Positions 6,614-11,705 of a stretch of 11,705 bases of DNA are shown here, piece by piece. Every line of letters starts with the position of its first letter. The stretch's first letter is position 1. Position numbers and translations under genes: made by a program. Source of the stretch: an uncultured Lachnospiraceae bacterium (GTDB taxonomy: Bacteria; Bacillota_A; Clostridia; Lachnospirales; Lachnospiraceae); the NCBI GenBank assembly GCA_947178085.1, contig CAMWWS010000048.1, forward strand, positions 1 through 11,705, written 5' to 3'. Below the pieces are notes generated by a model, which saw nothing but the letters and a program-made list of their open reading frames with translations, did no database searches and had not been told where the DNA came from.

Positions 6614-7411
6614 ATGCGGAATATAGAGCTTTTGATGGCTGCGCTTGAGTATATAGAGCTGCATCTTAGTGATGAAATCAAGACTGAGGACATCGCAGGC
6701 ATATGTTTTTGTTCTAAATCCACTCTCGAAAAATTATTTCGTAGTGTGCATAACATCTCCGTACATGAATATATCGTTCGGAGAAGAATGATGTTAGCCG
6801 CAAAAAAAATATCGCAATATCCTGAAATTCCCATTCTGGACATTGCCCTTGAATACGGCTATAGCACTCACGAATCATTTGCGCGCGCATTTGAACAAAT
6901 CTGGAACTGTAAACCATCTGAATTTCGCACAACAAAATTCACAGAATTGTTTCCGAGGTTAAACGCGCCTACGGAGAAAGGAGATAATTATATTATGCAG
7001 AAAAAGCATGTAGATATCAGCGAACTATACGATTTATTTAAAGAGAGAAAGGACTGCTTCTTTGTAACCTGTGATATTAAACAATTGATACCGATTAATG
7101 AAATATCCAGAAAAGCCGGCGATTTAGCAATTTTGGAGCAGATGCGGCGTCTTACGGTATCAGCCGGCGAGGAAGATATCGTATTCCGTATCGGCGGTGA
7201 TGAATTTTGTATACTAACATCCAGCAGCGATGCTGCTTATGCAGAACAGATTGCGGACAAAATCCGCAACATGAATAATAACACTTTTTCTTACGGAAAT
7301 CAGGAAATCCCTTTGACTCTCTACGTAACTACTATAAGTCTGAAAGAATGTCACAGTAAAGAAGAGGTATTTTCCGGATTGCACAGCGCAATCGATAAAA
7401 GTAAAATGTAA
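6614..7411 (+). CDS. AraC-family DNA-binding domain fused to a shortened GGDEF domain
   Basis: This is a 265-residue, probably cytoplasmic transcription factor. Residues 1-110 form an AraC-type double helix-turn-helix: first motif about 24-47, second about 75-97, ending PSEFR. No sensor domain precedes it. Residues about 132-265 resemble a GGDEF domain: Asp154-Ile155, Asn162, Gly169-Asp170 and an intact GGDEF at 194-198 match the nucleotide- and metal-binding positions. However, the LTGLxNR entry helix is missing, the conserved Lys of FKxIND is Ile159, there is no RxxD inhibitory site, and the protein ends at the AK position before the usual GRN. It may therefore bind a nucleotide (perhaps c-di-GMP or GTP) as a signal rather than make c-di-GMP; this is inference. 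The start at 6614 has AAGGG with 5 nt to the ATG. It is divergent from csoR and convergent with the right-hand ABC operon. Target genes are unknown. Confidence 0.85.
   Translation: MRNIELLMAALEYIELHLSDEIKTEDIAGICFCSKSTLEKLFRSVHNISVHEYIVRRRMMLAAKKISQYPEIPILDIALEYGYSTHESFARAFEQIWNCKPSEFRTTKFTELFPRLNAPTEKGDNYIMQKKHVDISELYDLFKERKDCFFVTCDIKQLIPINEISRKAGDLAILEQMRRLTVSAGEEDIVFRIGGDEFCILTSSSDAAYAEQIADKIRNMNNNTFSYGNQEIPLTLYVTTISLKECHSKEEVFSGLHSAIDKSKM
6977..6997 (+). promoter_or_regulatory. Internal ribosome binding site and ATG at the AraC/GGDEF junction
   Basis: AAAGGAG (6977-6983) is followed by 11 nt and an in-frame ATG at 6995, codon 128. This is exactly where the GGDEF-like part begins. Initiation there would give a free 138-residue GGDEF-like protein. 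The spacing is slightly long, and use of the site is inferred. Confidence 0.4.
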
Positions 7412-7417
7412 ATTTTT

Positions 7418-7452
7418 CGTTTAGGACCTTTATCTATAAAAGGTCCTAAACG
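7418..7452 (+). terminator. Hairpin terminator after the AraC-GGDEF gene
   Basis: A perfect 14-bp inverted repeat, CGTTTAGGACCTTT (7418-7431) and AAAGGTCCTAAACG (7439-7452), has a 7-nt loop and begins 6 nt after the stop codon. Only TTTCT follows on the plus strand, so the U-tract is short. It sits between convergent genes and may also slow transcription arriving from the ABC operon. The rest of 7453-7510 holds nothing recognisable. Confidence 0.65.
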
Positions 7453-7510
7453 TTTCTACAAGATGTCCTTTATCACATCAGTCTTTACCTGATTATTAGG
7501 ATGAATTCCG

Positions 7511-7974
7511 CTATACATAGTACTGCGCCTGAGCCTCCCACATTCTGTGGTAAACTCCTCCCTCATCCGCCACAAGCTCATCATGGGTTCCGTTTTGGAC
7601 TATCTGCCCTTCATCAAACACAACAATCTCATCGCAAAAGCGACAGCTGCTCATTCGATGCGATATAAACACCGCGGTCTTATCCGCCACCATATCATTG
7701 AAGCGTGTATAAATATCCTGTTCGGCAATAGGATCTAACGCGCTTGTCGGCTCATCAAGTATTACCAGCGGGGCGTCTCGGTACAGCGCTCTTGCAAGCG
7801 CAATCTTCTGTTTTTCTCCGCCTGATATTTCAATTCCTTCCTCATCGCCATCCTGCTGATCTTTTAAAAGCTTCGAATCAATTCCGCTCTGCATGCTCTG
7901 AACCCTCGTATAGATACCGGCATCCTTAAGACTCTTTATAACCTTCTCCCTGTCAAATTCAGGACCTGCCGCCA
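7511..7974. repeat. Direct repeat, copy 1 (3' end of ABC gene B)
   Basis: This copy aligns without gaps to 11242-11705. I count 28 mismatches in 464 positions, about 94% identity. The left boundary is the stop codon; the right end is set by the edge of the window, so the true repeat is probably longer. Both outermost blocks of about 50 bp are identical. Confidence 0.9.
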
Positions 7975-9388
7975 CGTTTTCCGCAACCGAGAATGAAAAT
8001 ATCTTATAATCCTGAAATACAATGGAAAAGAGTCTTATATATTCATCATAATCATATTTACGGATGTCAATTCCGTTTAAAAGGATTTCTCCCTCCGTAG
8101 GGTCATACAGCCTGCACAGAAGTTTGATAAAAGTTGTCTTCCCGGCTCCGTTAGCTCCTACAATCGCTAATTTCCGCCCCAGTTTCAACTGAAATGACAC
8201 ATTTTTTAAGACCATCTTATCATTATTGGGATAATGGAAGCTTACATTCCGAAACTCCAGCTCGTACTCATTGTCAAGGCGTTTTTCCACCGGAAGCCGC
8301 CCCTCATACTTTTCGTTTTGGATGCTCATCAGTTCATTGTAACTCTCCAGATAAGTATTCTGTGTATTGATTTGGATTATCAGTGAGAATACAACGCTTA
8401 TCTGGGTCTGGAGAAGAGTTATCGCACTGATGTATTTTGTCACCTCACCGATTGTTATCATGCCGTAAATTGCCTTGATTCCTACATATGCATAAACCGC
8501 CACAATAAAAATGTTCTGTGCAAGCAGCGACCACGCCCCCACCTTCATTTCGTCCCTTATCGCCTGCTTCTGCGCACTCTCAATATCATCGTAGGCTTCC
8601 ATACCCTTACTCCGAATCATATCGTACATTTTAAAGATTCTGATATCCTTGCCCATAGAATAGTTATTTATCAGTTCAAAGAAGAACCAATAAATTCTTC
8701 CGCTTCTTATCTCCACCTGATTGCAGTTGTAACGAATCTGCCCCTGCTTTGCCTCGCACTTACTCTTGACATAAATACTTACTACAAGCAGCCCAAGGAG
8801 CAGGACATAGCTGACCGGAGATGCAAAAAATCCAAACACCGTACCTTCGCCATGATAAGGCGTGACTATAAAAAGCCCTGCCATTGCAGAAACCGCTCCA
8901 ATACAGGAAAACACAGCGCCAAACAAATTCAGCGATTTCTGTAAATATCCGCCCATTCCTCCCATATTATCCGTACTGGTGTCCGCTTGTGCAATTAATT
9001 CCAATGTGCTGTTTTTTTCTAAAACCTCATAATCAAGACTCATAGCCTTGAATCCAATATCCCTGTTCTTGCGATCCGATACTAATGATCTGCGGATTTC
9101 CATAAGCTGTGAGAGCGCGCTGCGGATTAATACCATCAGCATCCTACTTCCCACCATAACAGCCGCAACCGTCATAATCCTTTTTTTATCCGCCCGGTTC
9201 ACCAGCATATCTACTATTTGTGCGCCCAGAATCATTGGTATAAACGGCATGGACCGTTCAATGAGCATAGACAGAATACTAATGGGAATATACGAAGAAC
9301 ATAGATTGTGGACATTTCTCAAATTCTTCTTAAGACACTTAAAAAACGGAGGTCTGTTGTTCTGTTCGTCCGTATTATTTTTCTTCAT
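7511..9388 (-). CDS. ABC exporter half-transporter B (fused permease-ATPase)
   Basis: This 625-residue membrane exporter subunit has six helices within about residues 33-340 and a GKDIRIF coupling motif (247-252). The ATPase domain carries Walker A GANGAGKTT (411-419), Q-loop Gln459, an acidic stretch (510-518), signature ISGGE (521-525), Walker B LVILDE (Asp545-Glu546) and switch His577. All catalytic residues are intact. Start choice: the open frame extends 100 codons further, but that lies inside the upstream ABC gene. ATG 9388 gives the normal length, overlaps the upstream stop by 14 nt and has GGAGGAG 12 nt upstream. ATG 9400 is too close to that site. Translation is probably coupled to subunit A, which suggests an A/B heterodimer. 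The C-terminal 154 residues are nearly identical to the partial gene at the right edge. Such exporters carry peptides, lipids or drugs; the substrate here cannot be told. Confidence 0.9.
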   Translation of the reverse strand: MKKNNTDEQNNRPPFFKCLKKNLRNVHNLCSSYIPISILSMLIERSMPFIPMILGAQIVDMLVNRADKKRIMTVAAVMVGSRMLMVLIRSALSQLMEIRRSLVSDRKNRDIGFKAMSLDYEVLEKNSTLELIAQADTSTDNMGGMGGYLQKSLNLFGAVFSCIGAVSAMAGLFIVTPYHGEGTVFGFFASPVSYVLLLGLLVVSIYVKSKCEAKQGQIRYNCNQVEIRSGRIYWFFFELINNYSMGKDIRIFKMYDMIRSKGMEAYDDIESAQKQAIRDEMKVGAWSLLAQNIFIVAVYAYVGIKAIYGMITIGEVTKYISAITLLQTQISVVFSLIIQINTQNTYLESYNELMSIQNEKYEGRLPVEKRLDNEYELEFRNVSFHYPNNDKMVLKNVSFQLKLGRKLAIVGANGAGKTTFIKLLCRLYDPTEGEILLNGIDIRKYDYDEYIRLFSIVFQDYKIFSFSVAENVAAGPEFDREKVIKSLKDAGIYTRVQSMQSGIDSKLLKDQQDGDEEGIEISGGEKQKIALARALYRDAPLVILDEPTSALDPIAEQDIYTRFNDMVADKTAVFISHRMSSCRFCDEIVVFDEGQIVQNGTHDELVADEGGVYHRMWEAQAQYYV

Positions 9389-11210
9389 GATTCTCTGCAT
9401 CTCCTCCCTTATAATATTGACTTTGCACTTCAAAAACCTCCGCATACTTTCCCCTTTTTTCAAGCAGTTCGTCATGAGTCCCCGTTTCCGCGATTCTGCC
9501 GTTATCAAGGAAAAGTATCTTATCGCAGAACTTTGTACTCGCAAGTCTATGAGAAATAAACAACGCTGATTTTCCCCGGCTTGCCGTTTGATACTCCTCG
9601 TACATATTGCTTTCTGCAATAGGGTCAAGAGCTGCAGTCGGTTCGTCAAGCACAAGCAATGGGGCGTCTTTATACAGGCATCTGGCAAGCATGAGTTTCT
9701 GCATCATGCCGCCCGACAGTTGAATTCCATCAGGGTCAAAACTCTGGGTTAAGCTTGTCAGTTCCTTCCGCTCGAGTGCCTCGACATCCTTCCACAGACC
9801 TGCACGACGCAGACATTCACGAACTCTCACCATATCCGTTTCTTTCTCCACACGCCCCGATACGTTACCTGCAATTGAAACCGGTATCGTATTGATATCC
9901 TGAAAAATAACGCTCAAAAGCTCATGATACTCGTCCAGATTCAATTCCTCAATGGAATGTCCGCCGATCAGTATTTCTCCATCCGTAGGATGATAAAATC
10001 CGCACAGCAGCTTCACAAGAGTGGTTTTTCCTGCTCCGTTATGTCCCACAAGCGCTATCTTCTCTCCCGGCTGAATGGAGAATGATATATCTTTCAGAAT
10101 GTCTACTCCTTCTTCCTCATATCGGAAATACACATTTTTAAACTCAATCTCAGGAAGCTGTCTGTTCCACTCAGGAGGAATACTCATACCTTCTTCACGC
10201 ATGAATTTATTTGGATAATCCATCATCTTGCGATATTCACATATCATCAGATTCCCTTCCATAAGATTACTAATGTGATAACATATATTTCCAAACCAGC
10301 CGGCAAGACCTTCAACCACTCCCAGTCCAAGCGTAAATTCTGCTATGGTTAAGGTTCCGTTCAGCACTCCGGTGACCAGAATTCCATATGCCAAAAGATC
10401 TCTTGCTGCGATAAAAACGGCATCGGAAACATTAACAGCATATCTTCGCCTGCATTGGCTGACCGCCAATTCTTTGTTTCTTTCTGCAAGTCTGTCAAAT
10501 CCGGAACGGAACCAGTCAGCCATATTGTAAATGCGAATATCTTTTCCGTTATCCACCGATGTTGTCTGTTGCTTCAGATAATAAAATCTGCCCCATATCT
10601 TATACTGATAATCTATATTTCGGGCTCTGAATTTACGACACCACGCTTCCAACAGATAACTTACGATAGACATGACCACTATGACCATCATGATTCGCCA
10701 GTCAAAAAAAGAGATTGTCAGTGAATAAAGAAGAATCCCCAAAATTGAGGCTGCAAGCAGCGGATAGTTAATATACATAAGGTTAACACCCTGTCTGTAC
10801 ATATGGACGGCATGGGTAGCCCGGGTCATAAGCCGCTGTTGCGCAGGAGACTCCACATTATCAAAATCTGCGTTCAGACTTTTTTTAACCAGCCTCAGCA
10901 GAAATTCCCTATTTTGAGTGGTCTGATAATAGAATCTGCTCCACTCGTTGACATACTGACTTCCAAACTGGCAGAACAGATACACCGCCAGCATGATGGC
11001 CATAACCATCAGATAATGACCCATCTTTCCCTTTTCAGTAATACTTGCAACGGCTGCGGCAAGCGTTACCGTACCGACCACACGCCCTACAAGGTGGAAA
11101 AATACCGTGCAGTACACGCCCAATCTCATTGCGGGTTTTACGTCATACAAAATCTTATATACGTACCTCACGTTACTGAACACCGAATATTTTTTTTCTT
11201 TTTCTTTCAT
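9375..11210 (-). CDS. ABC exporter half-transporter A (fused permease-ATPase)
   Basis: This 611-residue exporter subunit has membrane helices near 28-50, 66-84, 148-168, 171-190, 262-284 and 287-310, with GKDIRIY at 222-228. Its ATPase domain has Walker A GHNGAGKTT (389-397), Q-loop Gln437, Walker B LLVLDE (Asp522-Glu523) and switch His554. The signature is LSGGM (498-502): Met replaces the usual Gln or Glu, an uncommon variant. Start choice: ATG 11210 has GGGGAG 5 nt upstream and follows the previous ABC stop by 31 nt. The longer open frame to 11315 would run back into that gene in another frame. An A8 run lies in codons 5-7. It overlaps gene B by 14 nt, so A and B probably form one heterodimeric pump. 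The operon promoter lies beyond the window. Substrate unknown. Confidence 0.9.
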   Translation of the reverse strand: MKEKEKKYSVFSNVRYVYKILYDVKPAMRLGVYCTVFFHLVGRVVGTVTLAAAVASITEKGKMGHYLMVMAIMLAVYLFCQFGSQYVNEWSRFYYQTTQNREFLLRLVKKSLNADFDNVESPAQQRLMTRATHAVHMYRQGVNLMYINYPLLAASILGILLYSLTISFFDWRIMMVIVVMSIVSYLLEAWCRKFRARNIDYQYKIWGRFYYLKQQTTSVDNGKDIRIYNMADWFRSGFDRLAERNKELAVSQCRRRYAVNVSDAVFIAARDLLAYGILVTGVLNGTLTIAEFTLGLGVVEGLAGWFGNICYHISNLMEGNLMICEYRKMMDYPNKFMREEGMSIPPEWNRQLPEIEFKNVYFRYEEEGVDILKDISFSIQPGEKIALVGHNGAGKTTLVKLLCGFYHPTDGEILIGGHSIEELNLDEYHELLSVIFQDINTIPVSIAGNVSGRVEKETDMVRVRECLRRAGLWKDVEALERKELTSLTQSFDPDGIQLSGGMMQKLMLARCLYKDAPLLVLDEPTAALDPIAESNMYEEYQTASRGKSALFISHRLASTKFCDKILFLDNGRIAETGTHDELLEKRGKYAEVFEVQSQYYKGGDAENHEEK

Positions 11211-11241
11211 ACGCTCTCCCCTATCACATAAAACGATTCCT

Positions 11242-11705
11242 CTATACATAGTACTGCGCCTGAGCCTCCCACATTCTGTGGTAAACTCCTCCTTCATCCG
11301 CCACAAGCTCCTCATGTGTCCCGTTTTGGACTATCTGCCCCTCATCAAATACAACAATCTCATCGCAAAAGCGGCAGCTGCTCATTCGATGCGATATAAA
11401 CACTGCAGTCTTTTCCGTCACCATATCATTGAAGCGTGTATAAATATCCTGTTCGGCAATAGGGTCCAGTGCACTTGTCGGCTCATCAAGTATTACCAGC
11501 GGGGCGTCTCGGTACAGCGCTCTGGCGAGTGCAATCTTCTGTTTTTCGCCTCCTGATATTTCAATTCCTTCCTCATCGCCATCCTGCTGATCTTTTAAGA
11601 GCTTCGAATCAATTCCGTTATACATGCCCTGAACCCTTGTATAGATACCAGCATCCTTAAGACTCTTTATAACCTTCTCCCTGTCAAATTCAGGACCTGC
11701 CGCCA
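11242..11705 (-). CDS. ABC exporter half-transporter B' (partial, N-terminal part beyond the window)
   Basis: This is the last 154 codons of an ABC ATPase domain, open to the right edge and ending at TAG 11242-11244. It shows the acidic stretch DQQDGDEEG, signature ISGGE, Walker B LVILDEPTSALD, the switch histidine in FISHRMSS and the C-terminus AQAQYYV. It differs from the C-terminus of the B gene at 7511-9388 by only about 6 residues (for example Gly for Ser, Tyr for Gln, Asn for Ser, Thr for Ala). It is therefore a recent paralogue of B lying directly upstream of A, 31 nt away and in the same direction. The catalytic motifs that can be seen are intact, so the visible part is not a pseudogene. 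An upstream A-like partner is expected but cannot be seen. Confidence 0.92.
   Translation of the reverse strand, partial: AAGPEFDREKVIKSLKDAGIYTRVQGMYNGIDSKLLKDQQDGDEEGIEISGGEKQKIALARALYRDAPLVILDEPTSALDPIAEQDIYTRFNDMVTEKTAVFISHRMSSCRFCDEIVVFDEGQIVQNGTHEELVADEGGVYHRMWEAQAQYYV
11242..11705. repeat. Direct repeat, copy 2 (3' end of ABC gene B')
   Basis: Second copy of the repeat at 7511-7974, offset by 3731 bp with no gaps. Homology stops abruptly at the stop codon; the downstream sequences differ (the start of gene A here, the convergent intergenic region in copy 1). Confidence 0.9.

Noticed and set aside
6544..6843. Minus-strand open frames opposite the AraC domain (also 6714-6935)
   Set aside because: They lie opposite a clear AraC-type coding region and show no domain or ribosome binding site.
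6614..7411. Active diguanylate cyclase
   Set aside because: The GGDEF motif is intact, but the domain is short and lacks the entry helix, the FK lysine and the C-terminal segment, so enzymatic activity is not supported.
7412..7510. Search for a small precursor peptide next to the ABC exporters
   Set aside because: The gaps at 7412-7510 and 11211-11241 contain no open frame longer than about 10 codons with a ribosome binding site, so a lantibiotic or signal-peptide system cannot be claimed.
9389..9688. 100-codon N-terminal extension of ABC gene B
   Set aside because: It lies entirely within the upstream ABC gene in another frame, lacks membrane-protein character, and the remaining 625 residues already match the normal exporter length with a ribosome binding site before 9388.
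11211..11315. 35-codon extension of ABC gene A upstream of 11210
   Set aside because: It would overlap the end of the B' gene, while ATG 11210 has a good GGGGAG site and gives the usual N-terminus.

Overview
The window looks like part of the chromosome of a low-to-mid G+C Gram-positive anaerobe of the class Clostridia, most likely Lachnospiraceae. The evidence is the strong AGGAGG-type ribosome binding sites, close-to-consensus sigma-A promoters, CsoR-type copper control, a copper ATPase carrying a CopZ-like tail, and several tandem ABC half-transporters. The taxonomic call is inference; no rRNA or tRNA gene is present to confirm it.

Left part (1-3365, minus strand): an operon of two ABC exporter half-transporters of the BmrC/BmrD (YheI/YheH) or TM287/TM288 heterodimeric multidrug type. 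The upstream gene has Asp in place of the catalytic Glu. The downstream gene overlaps it by 8 nt and runs off the left edge. The pair is read from a perfect-consensus promoter (TTGACA-17 bp-TATAAT), which is packed directly against a hairpin that follows copA.

Middle (3438-6532, minus strand): a copper-efflux operon csoR-copA. The promoter carries two GGGTAT-type CsoR operators, one between -35 and -10 and one just downstream of the start site. CopA ends in a lysine/glutamate-rich, AT-rich linker fused in frame to a complete 69-residue CopZ-like metallochaperone. That domain begins at an ATG with its own good Shine-Dalgarno sequence, so the gene may make both the pump and a free chaperone.

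Divergent from csoR (6574-7452, plus strand): a single gene for an AraC-type DNA-binding domain joined to a shortened GGDEF domain. It has an extended -10 promoter, a perfect 18-bp palindrome at its start site, and another internal ribosome-binding site plus ATG at the domain junction. It ends at a strong hairpin.

Right part (7511-11705, minus strand): a run of ABC half-transporters in the order B' (partial), A, B. A and B overlap by 14 nt and look like a heterodimeric exporter. B' and B are about 94% identical over the 464 bp visible, so an A/B-type module has been duplicated in tandem. No precursor peptide, immunity gene or modification enzyme is visible, so the substrate is unknown.
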